DNA of 64,000 nucleotides. Origin: Rhizopus arrhizus (taxonomy: Eukaryota; Mucoromycota; Mucoromycetes; Mucorales; Rhizopodaceae). The notes under the pieces were generated by a model. That model was given only the letters and a program-made list of their open reading frames with translations, did no database searches and was not told where the DNA came from. Position 1 is the first letter of the stretch. Each line of letters begins with the position of its first letter. The stretch is taken from NCBI GenBank assembly GCA_024220505.1, contig JAKZZE010000008.1, positions 124,001 through 188,000 on the forward strand, in the 5' to 3' direction. Positions 20,037 through 30,333 of this stretch are shown piece after piece. The translations under genes were made by a program, and so were the position numbers.

Positions 20037-22901
20037 TGATAAAAATATAAAGTTGATAATATATACAAGTTGTTAATTAATTGTGAGTGTTGAGTTTTCT
20101 AGTATCCAAGTCGAGATAGGAAGTCGGCGCTTTCGTTGACTCTTCCAGGTCGATACTTCACCTCGAATTCATATTCTGATAAGATAGTAATCCATCTGGC
20201 TATTATTCCAGTGGGGTTTGGCGTTTTTAGTAACCCATTTAGAGCCGAGTGATCAGTAATCACGGTAAACTTTTTTCCAAGTAAATAGGGACGGAATAAT
20301 TTTACTGCCCATATGACTGCCAAACATTCTAATTTAGTGGGAGCGTAATTCGTTTCAGTTGACTTGAGGCCTCGACTTGCATAGACAATTGGGTGTTCAT
20401 TACCATTTTCATCCAATTGAGTTAATATAGCACCAAGTCCTAATTTGGATGCGTCGGTTACTAGTATAAATGGTTTGTTGAAGTCAGGTCTTGACAAGAT
20501 AGGTGCAGTAGTAAGTAATTTCTTTAATGTTTCAAATGATTCAGTAGTCAAGCTTGTCCAAGGGATTTTCTTTGTGGTTTTCGTTTGATCATGCAAAGGT
20601 CTTGCAATAGCAGAAAAGTTTTTAATAAAACGTCTGTAATACGATGCTATTCCAAGGAATCCTCGAACTTGTTTAATTGTTCTTGGTTGTGGATATTCGA
20701 CTATTTTTTGAATTTTACTGGGGTCTGTTTGCAATCCTTCTTTCGTAACGATATATCCAAGAAATTTAAGATGGTCCTTGAAGAAGAAACATTTTTCTGG
20801 ATTTAATTTGAGGTTCGCTACTTGGATGCATTGAAACACTTGTTCTAAATGTTGCAAATGATCTTGATGATTGAGAGAATATACATTTAGGTCGTCAATG
20901 TAAGCGACTAAACACTTGTTGATAAGAGGCCGAAAACATAAATCTATTAATCGTTGAAAAGTTGCTGGGGAATTTACAAGACCCATTGGCAGTGTGTTAT
21001 AATGATACGTGCCAAACTTTGTTGTGAAAGCTGTTAGTTCTTTACTATCTTCTTCCAGGGGAACTTGATGAAATCCAGCTCGCATATCCAAAGCTGAGAA
21101 AACTTTTGCCTTGCCTAATGTATCCAGCAAATCATCAATGCGAGGTAAGGGATAGGCGTCTTTCTTTGTAACTGAATTTAGCTTTCTATAATCTATCACC
21201 ATTCTGTATTCGCCATTCTTCTTTTTTACTAATATCACAGGGGCTGCCCAGGGGCTATTTGATGGAGCAATTACACCCAACTTGCAATATTTATCTAATT
21301 CTTTTTGCAGATATTCAGTCTCAATAGGACTCATGCGGTAAGGTCAATGACTTATAGGCATAGTATCTTCTTTTATCGTTATCTTATGCTTTATCAAGTT
21401 TGTGTATCCGATTGTGTTATTGTCCCAATCAAATATATTCTCGTACTTCTTTAGTAACTTCTGTAAGCATTGTTTGATATCTTGATTTATTTCTCCGATT
21501 TCAAGTTTCGTATATTTGTCTGGTTCTAGCAGCGTGCCTTCTTCATTTTTTTCTTTATTATTTGATTCAGACATTTCCATCACACACAAGTGAGGATTCG
21601 TGTCAACATTATATGCTTGTACTATGGAATCTTCCTGTGGATTGATCTTTTCAATGATGCCGATTTCTTCATCAGGGTCCAATAATATATCTTTTGATGA
21701 TCGATTGTATATTCGAATCTCTATACTTCTACGATTTACGACCAGGTTTAAACAAGAGTCAAAATATCCCATGGCGTCCATTATTTTAGGGTTTGTTATT
21801 TCCAAATTATATATTATATCCTTCCTTTCGTTCTTCAACTTTCTGACCCATATTGTTTTTGAAGTATTTGATGCTATAGTCAATCCATGTGAAGGAGCTT
21901 TCAGTAGCATGTCATTTCCTTGACTTAATACTTTTATGTCGTCTTCTTTATCATTTTCCAATAATAGAAGCGATTCGTCTTCTTCATCTTCTAATTCTTC
22001 TTCTGCCGATTCTTCTGAGCTGTCTTCAGATTCTTCGTCTTGATCTGTGCTATCGTCATCATGTTGTGGCTCTGCTTCAAAGCGTACATGTTTGGTTTCC
22101 TTTGAGTTTGTTAGGCTGATAGGATGTTCATACTTCTGAGTATAGCTTGAGACTTTTGGCAATGTCGTATTTTTTCTTAAAAAGGATATCTCTAATTCAG
22201 CTTTCTTGTTTTTATATGCCACCTTTAATGTTGAACTATTGAAGTCAATTTTGGCTTTTGCTCTATTCAACCAATTGTTTCCAATAATAAGTGGATTTGG
22301 ACAAGAAGGTAAGACTTCTACAGTGCATGGAATGATCATATTGTCCTTGACACATATAGGTACGTCGTATATGATTCCTAGAGCAGGCTGTTTGGTTCCA
22401 TTTCCTAAGGTGAATATACTTTCAGAGGCAGCATCAATATATAAACCAAGTGTGTCAGCGAGAGCTTTAGACATGCATGTTTTTGCTGCACCACAATCAA
22501 TCAAGGTCTTGATAGATTTATCTCCAATATTAACTTTAGAGTATACTGCTGTGGTGTTTATGTCCTCATCTTCTATAACTGCCATAGTTTCTTCCGGGTT
22601 GGTGACTTCAACAGGGATTCGTATGGGACGGCAAGCTGCGGCCATATTTCTTCGTAACTTAGGTGCTGCGACCATAAGGTCTCCAACAGTTATATCTGCT
22701 TTCTTATTTAAGACGTCCGACACAATGTCATAATTTAGTGGAGGTGCCTTTGTTTTTCTTTTTGGTTTCTTGACCGTTCTATTAGTTTGCATTGTTTGTT
22801 CTGTTTCCATAGCTTCGGGTTGACGTGTGACAACAGGCTGATGTGAAATCAATGGTTGTTGTGTGATTATGGGTTGATGCGTAATGATAGGTTGTGTAGT
22901 A

Positions 22902-24503
22902 CAGTAAGGGACAAAATCAGTCCGTTTTTTGGTTTTTTCGCAATACCTCGCCGGGAATTAAACTTAGGGCTTCGCTTTGCTGACGAAACATTTGCACGCA
23001 AGCTAGACAAAATTATTGGTGTAACCTAATTGCTTCTACCACCATTTTCTCTGTAGTTATGGGGGAAAAAGTGATTTTCCGTGATTGTTGCTAACGCCCG
23101 ATTTTGCATTAGACACCATATCTCCAGAAACAGTCACTGGACTGACTTGAGATTTAGTTTGGTACGTCTTATGACGTCAGTGAACGCTAACGTGTTCTCA
23201 TATTTTAGCTTCTTTTATTTTTTTACATTTTTTCTTTTTCCTCATTTACCTCATCTCAGATTAGCCAAACACGCCATGACAGCAAAGAATGCCGACAAAC
23301 ATGCCCAAATTGAAAACATGTTGAACCACTCCATTCCATGGGATGTAATTAAAAAAAAAGTAGGCTGTGGAAAGTCCATGATTCGAAGAATTTCAAGGAA
23401 AACCAAGTTGCAGTCAAAAAATAGCGCGGGTAGACATCGTTTACTCACACCTAGGGAGGAAACCAAAGCAGCTAGAGACATAAGACTTGGCTTATCTAAA
23501 AGCGCAGCCGATGCTTCCTTTGGCGTTAAAAAACCAGATCAAATGGTCAATCCAAAAACAATTGCTCGTACTTTGAAACGCAAAGGTCTAAAATCGACTA
23601 AGAAAAAGACGGTACTTCCACTTAATAATGACAAGCAAAAGACACGATATGATTGGGCAAAGGCTCATAAAGTCTGGTCCGAGACTGATTGGGAACGCGT
23701 TGTCTTTTCTGATGAGACAAAGATCCAAAAAAGAGGGTCTAATGGCCTAGAATACGCTTGGAAAGAGGATAATGCACCTTATCGAGACCATCACTACAAA
23801 AAGAAACATGCTTATGGAGGAGGCGGGATCATGCTTTGGAGTTGCATAACTATACATGGAGGGGGCTACATGTCCTGGCTACAAAGTAATGTAAATGGTG
23901 AGCTATACACGTCAGTACTTGAGGAGGAATACAAGGAGACATTGAAGTATTATGGCCTGCAAAGTAAGGACATGATCTTTCAACAAGATAATGCAAGCAT
24001 CCATTGTGCTTCAGCTCCTTCAAAATGGTTCCAAAAGAACAAGATTAAGCTCCTGAGTTGGCCAGCATACTCCCCTGACCTTAACCCAATTGAAAATGCA
24101 TGGGCCATGCTTAAAAAGAAGGAACAGATGACAAGACCACCTTCTTCTGTGGTTGAGACTGACCAAGCATTTTTGACCGGGTTTCGAAGCTTTGGTATGA
24201 CCTAGCAACTCCAGAGTACTGTAGAAACCTTATTCACTCTATGCCCCGTCGAGTTCGGGACGTAATCCAGCGTAAGGGCCGCGATACCAAGTACTAATCG
24301 AAATTCAAAAAAATAAAAATACATTATTTTCAATATATCTTCTTATAACATGGCGGAAAATAAAAAATACCATTTCCGACAAATATTGTCAACTTTGTTG
24401 AAGGAAGAGACAAATTTTTCGTCAGCAAAGCAGAGCTCTAAGCTTAATTCCCGGCGAGGCATTGCGAAAAAACCAAAAAACGGACTGATTTTGTCCCTTA
24501 CTG
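22902..24503 (+). mobile_element. Element E: Tc1-like transposon inserted in F1 pol
   Basis: 1602 bp, flanked by TA at 22900-22901 and 24504-24505. TIRs of about 90 bp start CAGTAAGGGACAAAATCAG; the two ends differ at a few positions. It is inserted in the region upstream of the F1 protease. It carries one transposase gene with a late frameshift. Confidence 0.92.
23276..24297 (+). pseudogene. Element E transposase with a late one-base frameshift
   Basis: I take the ATG at 23276 (MTAKNADKHA) as start; the frame is open further upstream, but that part lies close to the TIR and reads like hydrophobic noise. Helix-turn-helix blocks are IPWDVIKKKVGCGKSMIRRI and PKTIARTLKRKG. The catalytic Asp is in VVFSDETKI, the second Asp in FQQDNASIH and Glu in SPDLNPIENAW; I count 34 residues between the last two (DD34E). 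The frame ends early at 24205, but the neighbouring frame continues with KLWYDLATPEYCRNLI and a typical Tc1 C-terminus ending in TAA at 24295-24297. One T lost in the T5 run near 24167-24171 explains it. Otherwise complete. Confidence 0.87.
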
Positions 24504-24779
24504 TAGTAACATCATTTACTTTACCCTTGGCTTTCGTGGTTGATCTCCTAACTCTTTCTCGTGTGCCTTTGCTTGGTTTTTCGTATGGAATGCTTATAGT
24601 GACTTCAGGTGGGTATTCTGGTCTTACAGCTGCATATAAATCGTGTGTAAAGGCTGGTAAATAAGTTTCGCTTTGTGTGAGGAGTGCATTGAGATTGTGG
24701 GGTTGATTATTAATGGATTTGTTATATTTTTGGTTATTCGATTGACCATTACTTTCATTTTTGAAAGCAACCGAACCAA

Positions 24780-26015
24780 CTAGTTTTTTGACTGGTTAGG
24801 TTGTTGTGTTTGAGGCTGTTGCGGGAGCGGTCTGTTATATTGCGGACGGTAAGTTTGATTATTAAAGTTATTTCTGTTTCGTCCTTGATTGCTATAGTCT
24901 TGTCTTCCGTAATTATTATCATTACGTTGGTAACCATTGTTATTATAAATATTATTATTGTAGTCGTTATTGTTATAACCGTTATTGTTGTAATCGTTAT
25001 TATTATTTTGGTGTTGATTCTGATAATTATCATTGTAGCGAGTACGACGATTGTAATTTCTAACAGGGCTTTGATATTGCTGTTGATTACCCAATTCATT
25101 TCGGATGGTTTGTTGAATAAGATTGACCAGATCCTGTTGATGATTATGTTGACTAGGATATGTTCCATTGTTCCTTTGAACTTGATGAGGATAATTTTGG
25201 GCATGATAATTATTACGAGTGATTTCCAATGTTGATAGTTGGTTAGGACCAGTTACAATTTGAGGGTTAGGCATTACAGTGTTAATCATTCCGTAAGGAT
25301 GTAAGTTAGAAATTGGGATTACTTGAGCAGGCCTTTCGTTTGCATCAATCAACTCTATATTATGATCATTTGATGGGTATCTCTGATGATAAACACCATC
25401 ATCATGATATATGAGAGCGTTGTTTACATTTCTTGGTATAAATGGGTTGTCGACCATTGCGATCTTGCGTGGACGATTTGCGTTCCACCATCCTTCTGCG
25501 TGGTTTAACCAATCTTGAAATGTTCTAGCACTGCTTTGTATACAAAATTGTTTGATATCCCTTAATAAGCCTGCGCGAAAGCGGCTTTCAATTACGGCTT
25601 CACTAGTGATGTTGGCCAAATCAGCGGCTTCACGTAATCTTGAAAGGAATATTTGAGGATGTTCTTGCTCTCCTTGGATCATATCATTGAATTCCAATTC
25701 GTAATTCTGAATTAATTCAGGAGTAATATAGTGACTTTTCAAAAATTCCATAGCTTCATCGTAAGTCACTTGAGGATGATCCTTGAGTATAGTTTTTTCA
25801 AAGTAGATTTTAGCAGCTCTACGTAACTGAGATTTGAGAATAGCGAGTTTGCGATTGTCACTATGAGTATTGCTGAGCATAAGGTAGGAATCCAGTAGCT
25901 CTTGAAAATGACGGAAGTCTTCGCCTTCATAGCCATAGAATTCGATTAATTTAGGACGATATCCTTGAATTTGGTTGCTGTTTTGCACCAACGCGATAGG
26001 TTCTGTAGTTGCCAT
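24780..26015 (-). CDS. F1 gag
   Basis: A 411-residue structural protein of the retrotransposon particle. The start MATTEPIALV is aligned with the F3 start. The N-terminal half holds the capsid-like block shared by F1-F3: YGYEGEDFRHF (about 29-39), ILKSQLRRAAKIY, YITPELIQNYELEFN, GEQEHPQIFLSRLREAADL and AEGWWNANRPRKIAMVDNPF. The C-terminal third is Asn/Tyr/Gln-rich with long AAY-type codon runs and no CCHC zinc knuckle, so nucleic-acid binding must rest on another feature. The gene ends with TCA AAA AAC TAG, the -1 shift site into pol. Confidence 0.88.
   Translation of the reverse strand: MATTEPIALVQNSNQIQGYRPKLIEFYGYEGEDFRHFQELLDSYLMLSNTHSDNRKLAILKSQLRRAAKIYFEKTILKDHPQVTYDEAMEFLKSHYITPELIQNYELEFNDMIQGEQEHPQIFLSRLREAADLANITSEAVIESRFRAGLLRDIKQFCIQSSARTFQDWLNHAEGWWNANRPRKIAMVDNPFIPRNVNNALIYHDDGVYHQRYPSNDHNIELIDANERPAQVIPISNLHPYGMINTVMPNPQIVTGPNQLSTLEITRNNYHAQNYPHQVQRNNGTYPSQHNHQQDLVNLIQQTIRNELGNQQQYQSPVRNYNRRTRYNDNYQNQHQNNNNDYNNNGYNNNDYNNNIYNNNGYQRNDNNYGRQDYSNQGRNRNNFNNQTYRPQYNRPLPQQPQTQQPNQSKN
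24783..24789 (-). promoter_or_regulatory. -1 ribosomal frameshift site of F1
   Basis: Sense A_AAA_AAC, in the gag reading frame, directly before the gag stop TAG. The pol frame is -1 relative to gag and continues as KKLVGSVAF. The same heptamer in the same register is in F2 and F3. Confidence 0.85.
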
Positions 26016-26134
26016 TGTTGATAATAAATGTTTTGATATTGTTGATTCGATTTTGAATAAGTTCTTTTGATTAGTTTGATTAATTTCTTGATTTGATTTA
26101 ACTTCTTGATTAAATTCGATTTATTGATTTAATT

Positions 26135-26154
26135 CCCTCGTAGTGACCACCAAA
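26135..26154 (-). promoter_or_regulatory. Primer-binding site of F1
   Basis: Sense sequence TGGTGGTCACTACGAGGG starts 2 bp after the 5' LTR. It begins with TGG, as expected for pairing with a tRNA CCA end. I cannot name the tRNA. The tRNA-Pro in this window does not match. Confidence 0.8.
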
Positions 26155-26774
26155 TGTAATTTTTTGTTGCTTCAATGGCTTGTAAGAGTTAATGGTTTTG
26201 AAATAAAGTAAAGTTGATGAAAATGGATAGAAAAATAAGAGTTGGGTAGAGTATTGATATTAGGTTCGCTTGTAAGTGACCACCAGATCTTGTTAAGTAG
26301 ATCAAACTTGTTTGTAATAAAGTAACTTGATAAGAGTTTTAAGAATGTTTACAATGAAGATAATTGACTTCAAGGGACTTGTCTTGCTTGTGTTTTAAGA
26401 GTGTTATACCAAAAGATTCAGGGATAAAGATACTTGATTTATTGGTTAAAATATATTTAAGATAAGTAAAGAGAAGTTAAAATATATAAGTCAAGAGAAG
26501 TGAAGTAAAATAAAAATAAAAGCTTGTCTATTTTATAGACAAAAGAAAATAAAGTTTGATTTTTGAAATAAGCTTTTCTTTTTGAAATAAGCTTTACTTT
26601 TTGAAATAAGGTTTGATTTTTGAAATAAGGTTTGATTTTTGAAATAAGGTTTGATTTTTGAAATAAGGTTTGATTTTTGAAATAAGCTTCAATTTTTGAA
26701 ATAAAGTTCAAAATTGAACAAGGTTCAATATGGGGTACTCACTAGGCGCAATCGTCATAACTTGCTTCGTCACA
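26155..26774 (-). repeat. 5' LTR of F1
   Basis: Partner of 17006-17637, with the conserved 17-mer at 26275-26291 and a shorter or differently arranged tandem array at about 26555-26710. Confidence 0.92.
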
Positions 26775-26874
26775 GTACAAAAAAAATATTTACTGTTTGT
26801 CTTCTTTCAATATTTTACAATTGAAAGGTCAAAGGAATAATCGTGTTACATACCAAAAGTGGAACAAAAGGTAT
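26775..26874. other. Short native spacer between F1 and solo LTR F4
   Basis: 96 bp plus one TSD copy (GTAT). After collapsing insertions this is flanking DNA about 90-185 bp from the 3' end of tRNA-Pro. No gene. Confidence 0.6.
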
Positions 26875-27389
26875 TGTAACTTGTTAGTACTTGGGATTTG
26901 GATTGTGTTAAAGTGTTGTAGATTTGTTTAATTTGAAGTTTGAAGCCTTGAATGACTTGAGTTTGATTAACTTGATTGAACGTTTAACAGTTCTTTTGAT
27001 ATAGTAATTTGGTTTTAAGTAGTGACCACCAGATCTTTATAGATCAATAAGGTTAGGAGTAAGATTGTTTAATAAAAGATAAAAATAAAAGGGATCTTTC
27101 TTGATTCGTGATAATTCAGGTATCAGATCAGAAAGAATAAGTAAAAATAAAAAGAAAAGAAAAGGTGTTTGTGACCCAATAAGAAACAATTGCTTTTAAG
27201 CGCAAGAAGATTTTGTTTATTGAATGTCTGTTATTTGGTTAAAAATATTCATCTTATTTATATAAAAAAAGGCGTGGCTTATTGTTGGTTACAATCTATG
27301 TCGAACGACATCAATGTCGCTGGACATCAAAATTTGTTCTTGTGATCATCATTGTTCTCCGGATCCAAAACTTCATCATTTGTGCTACA
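26875..27389 (-). mobile_element. Solo LTR F4, a fourth F-type family
   Basis: 515 bp, TGTAACTTG...GTGCTACA, flanked by a 4-bp duplication GTAT at 26871-26874 and 27390-27393. It contains the 17-mer AGTGACCACCAGATCTT (27021-27037) that marks all F LTRs but otherwise differs from the LTRs of F1-F3. Internal sequences were probably lost by LTR-LTR recombination. Confidence 0.87.
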
Positions 27390-27416
27390 GTATGACAGTT
27401 TTCCCATCGTGCGTGT

Positions 27417-27887
27417 TGTTATTTTATAGGTTGGCTTGTTGTAAGTGAGTTAATTTGAGTAAAGTTTGCTTGTAAAGCTTGATTGTAAGGTTAAGATTGC
27501 CTTGTAAGTTGTTGTTTTATATAGAATTTTAGCGAATGCTTGTTAAGTAGTGACCACCAGATCTTATATGTAAGATCAATACGATGTTTCTTGATAAAAT
27601 AATATAAAAAGTAAAGTAAAATAAGAGATCAGGAACTTTTATGAGTAAGTTAGCCTGCTTTATTGAGTTAAGTATATAAAAATATAAAAGAACTTGACTA
27701 ATTTTCTTCCTTGACTGAATGGTTGGGGATATATATATAATAATAATTTTTTTTTTTTTTTTTTTTTGACTTTTTTCATTTTTTGACTTTTTTCACTTTT
27801 CGACTTTTTTCACTTTTCGACTTTTTTCACTTTTGACTTCTTTCACATTTGCTTCGTGTAACCTCTTTACTGGCTACTATGGTCACA
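27417..27887 (-). repeat. 3' LTR of F2
   Basis: 471 bp, TGTTATTTTATAGG to ATGGTCACA. It holds the conserved 17-mer at 27549-27565 and a T-rich minisatellite (unit CGACTTTTTTCACTTTT) at about 27770-27845. Confidence 0.92.
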
Positions 27888-28514
27888 GATCCCCGCAATA
27901 CCAGAAGAATCGCCCACGATTCTGGCCCAATTATCCTTCTGTTTGATCTTGAGAGTTAAAGCACGATATAATCTGTAATCTGGTATGATGGCTTTCAACA
28001 TAATTTGCTTTGCTGCTAAGTATGCTGTTACTGATTCTGGTGTATTGTTGGGTCTTCTGAACCGAAAATGTGCCCAATGATTAATGTTCGAAGCAAGTAG
28101 ATCACACAGTTGTTCTTTCAATTCCTGTATTCTTTCAAATTCATGTAGAGTATCTACAAACTGCTTATGTTGGCTATTGATAAGTCCTTCTAGATTTTTC
28201 AGCAATTCCAAATCATCTTCATCTTCCCAGTTTGCTTCATAGATGTCACCTTTTCCATTTTCTTCTGCGCTCACCATTGCGCTTATGTTTTTAATTGTAT
28301 GCACAGCGTATTCTTCTCTTGTACAGGTTATACCGTCTATTTCATACAGTACTTCAGTAGGGCCGACATTACAGTCTTCCCACATCATTAAGAAATCCAT
28401 TACAGCAGTCATGGTAACTTCGTAACCTTGTTCCTTGTAGATTGCTATCAGGTAAGCGTCCATATCCATAGAGAAATCTTTTGAAAGGCACTTGTTGTTG
28501 TTTGTAGAGTTCAT
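27867..28514 (-). CDS. F2 ORF3, accessory protein of unknown function
   Basis: 215 residues, acidic in the first two thirds, function unknown. Its C-terminal 72 residues (from about 144) align with F1 and F3 ORF3: HWAHFRF..P, ESV..YL, LTLKIKQKDNWA and GIAGICD. The residues G-I-C-D are encoded by the end of the polypurine tract and the first bases of the 3' LTR; the gene ends 7 codons inside the LTR. No membrane segment is seen. It follows the integrase stop by about 115 bp. Confidence 0.8.
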   Translation of the reverse strand: MNSTNNNKCLSKDFSMDMDAYLIAIYKEQGYEVTMTAVMDFLMMWEDCNVGPTEVLYEIDGITCTREEYAVHTIKNISAMVSAEENGKGDIYEANWEDEDDLELLKNLEGLINSQHKQFVDTLHEFERIQELKEQLCDLLASNINHWAHFRFRRPNNTPESVTAYLAAKQIMLKAIIPDYRLYRALTLKIKQKDNWARIVGDSSGIAGICDHSSQ

Positions 28515-28627
28515 GTTTTTGTATTATTATTATCTCTTTTTTTTTTTTGAATTTTCCTTGTCTTTATATATTGTTTTTGATTCTCTTCTTTTGTTTATGT
28601 TATTGAGTTGAAGGTCATCAGTACTCT

Positions 28628-29974
28628 TCATTGAAGCAGATCATTTGTTTGTTCATCCAAGTTGGTCATGATGCTTCTTTTGTTTTCTTGGCACCATTGG
28701 ACTTTAGGTAATAGATAAGGTTTCATCCTATTTCCATGTATTCTTCTAAGCTTTGTGTCATGAGGATCCATGCTTTTGATATGATATGTTCCTTTTCCAA
28801 GTATATGCTGTATGACATACGGTCCTTCCCACTTATCTTGTAATTTTGCTGACCATGATGTTGACAAATAATCTCGGTAAATGAGAACTATATCTCCTAA
28901 TTTGAACGGTGGTTTCAGTTCCTTGCGTTCATCTAGTATCTTCTTTTCAATCTGCTTTTTCTGCGTTTCTTGAGCTCGTTGTATGTTTTGCACGGCCATT
29001 TCTCTTATTCTGTTAAGATTGTATATTTGATGAATTGTCCGATGTCGTAGGATAGCGTCAAATTTGGGTGAATTCCGTTCGTACACATGATGATCTATGT
29101 CGAATGGTGTCTTCGGTTCATACCCATATAGCAAGAAAAATGGTGTATTCTTTGTTGATCCTTGTTTAATGGTTCGATAGGCAAATAGAGCGGCTGGTAG
29201 ATATGAGTCCCAATCGTCCTTTTCTTCTTTTGTACGCTTTTGTAAGATTTGTCCTAAGGTTCTGTTGAAACGTTCAATCAATCCATTGCTTTGAGGATTG
29301 TATGGTGTAGTGGTCTTGTGAATAATCGAAAAATTCCTGCATACTTGTTGTATCATCTTGCTAACAAATGGTTTGCCATTATCCGAAACTATAATTGTAG
29401 GACAACCATGTCTACATATGATTTCTTCGTATAAGAATAAAGCAATTTCTGATGCTGTTTGGAAACGAATGGGTCTTGCTTCCACATATTTAGTAAGGTA
29501 GTCGATTCCTGCTATGATATATCTGTTTCCGGATCGTGAAGCTTGTACATGTTTAACGTCTAAAGCGATGCGATCGAAAGGTTTTACTGATACTGGCACA
29601 GGGTATAATTCTTCTTTTAGTGACTTTTTCCCATGTCTCTGACATCTGTGACATTTCTTTACATATTCCATTATGTCCTTGGTCATATTTTCCCAATAAT
29701 AACGTGATGCGATTTTGTGTAGTGTATTGTTATATGCCAAATGTCCACCAAGAGGGTGTTGATGATATGAATACATGATTTCTTCAGCTTCTTGCTTGTT
29801 CAGCACTTTTCGTATTATTCCGTTTTCGGTGTTGTATCTATACAGATTATCCTTGTATATGGTAAACTTATGTGCTTGCTTCTGTAAGTATATTTTCTGT
29901 TTGTGCGTGATATCTTCTGGTAGTTTCAACTCTTGCAGATATTGTTTCACGAGATCAATTTGCTGTTGTTCCAT
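28628..29974 (-). CDS. F2 integrase as a separate ORF
   Basis: 448 residues, intact, starting MEQQQIDLVKQYL. The HHCC domain reads YHQHPLGGHLAYN...CHRCQRHG; catalytic residues are Asp in IALDVKHVQ, Asp in VSDNGKPF and Glu in NPQSNGLIERFN; the C-terminal module has WEGPYVIQ and RRIHGNRMKPY. It is separated from the RT ORF by a stop and about 360 bp carrying two copies of the G-rich hairpin. After the second mini-ORF the integrase ATG is the first ATG I find. No chromodomain. Confidence 0.92.
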   Translation of the reverse strand: MEQQQIDLVKQYLQELKLPEDITHKQKIYLQKQAHKFTIYKDNLYRYNTENGIIRKVLNKQEAEEIMYSYHQHPLGGHLAYNNTLHKIASRYYWENMTKDIMEYVKKCHRCQRHGKKSLKEELYPVPVSVKPFDRIALDVKHVQASRSGNRYIIAGIDYLTKYVEARPIRFQTASEIALFLYEEIICRHGCPTIIVSDNGKPFVSKMIQQVCRNFSIIHKTTTPYNPQSNGLIERFNRTLGQILQKRTKEEKDDWDSYLPAALFAYRTIKQGSTKNTPFFLLYGYEPKTPFDIDHHVYERNSPKFDAILRHRTIHQIYNLNRIREMAVQNIQRAQETQKKQIEKKILDERKELKPPFKLGDIVLIYRDYLSTSWSAKLQDKWEGPYVIQHILGKGTYHIKSMDPHDTKLRRIHGNRMKPYLLPKVQWCQENKRSIMTNLDEQTNDLLQ

Positions 29975-30150
29975 TTTTGGTAATATAAAGTTCTTGATAT
30001 GTTATTGTTTCAGGGTCTTGATTTTATGTGTGATATTTCCAATTTTAGTGTTGTTAAGGTTTTTCTTCTCACGATTGTTTGTTTTCTAGGCCTTTCTCTT
30101 ATGATTTTTGTATTTTTCTATTGTTTTTGATGATTTTGTATATTTTGTTT

Positions 30151-30180
30151 CAACTTCCCCTCCCTTCCTCCATGTAGTTG
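30151..30180 (-). promoter_or_regulatory. G-rich hairpin, F2, copy near integrase
   Basis: Sense CAACT...AGTTG stem around ATGGAGGAAGGGAGGGG, with a mini-ORF MEEGRGS then TGA. Confidence 0.6.
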
Positions 30181-30249
30181 ATAATATGATTTTTCTTTTT
30201 ATGCGTATTTTGTGTTGTTTTTGGATTATTTTTCAAGTTTATGTATCAT

Positions 30250-30272
30250 CTACCCTCCCATCCTCCATGTAG
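30250..30272 (-). promoter_or_regulatory. G-rich hairpin, F2, second copy
   Basis: Sense CTAC...GTAG stem around ATGGAGGATGGGAGG. F2 alone has two copies, about 70 bp apart. Confidence 0.55.
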
Positions 30273-30333
30273 TTGATAATTATATAGATGTATATATTAA
30301 TGTTGTGAATTCCAGTATTGAGTTATATGTTGT

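Larger units (their letters stand above)
20099..24789 (-). pseudogene. F1 protease, RT and RNase H, broken by a stop and by Tc1 element E
   Basis: The frame starts at the -1 slip site in gag (24783-24789), is interrupted by element E (22902-24503), resumes at 22899, and has one TGA at 21344-21346 in PISH*PYR where F2 and F3 have Arg, a single C-to-T change. Protease: LIDCGAAKTCMS (Cys at the usual Thr/Ser position). A long acidic linker of about 300 residues separates protease and RT and contains DILLDPDEEIGIIE. RT: FSALDMRAGFHQV (A), LPMGLVNSPATFQR (B), CLVAYIDDLNVYS (C). RNase H: LVTDASKLGLGAIL and VITDHSALNGLL. The ORF ends in SADFLSRLGY, the same point as in F2 and F3. Confidence 0.88.
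17006..26774 (-). mobile_element. F1: Ty3-type LTR retrotransposon with separate integrase and extra 3' ORF
   Basis: LTRs of 632 and 620 bp enclose, in sense order, gag (26015-24780), protease-RT-RNase H (24789-20099, interrupted by Tc1 element E and one stop), integrase (19860-18511) and ORF3 (18396-17605). The LTRs differ at several substitutions and in tandem-repeat number, and no target duplication is seen (ATAT left, GTAC right), so F1 is the oldest of the three F elements. Its right edge lies about 185 bp (collapsed) from the tRNA-Pro 3' end. Confidence 0.9.

Noticed and set aside
24801..25235. Ile/Val-rich frames opposite the gag tails (also 43067-43392)
   Set aside because: Complement of Asn codon runs; they look like membrane proteins only because AAT/AAC read backwards gives ATT/GTT.
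26135..26154. F elements primed by the tRNA-Pro of this window
   Set aside because: The site would need to begin TGGGGGCTTCT for this tRNA; the actual TGGTGGTCACTACG does not match.
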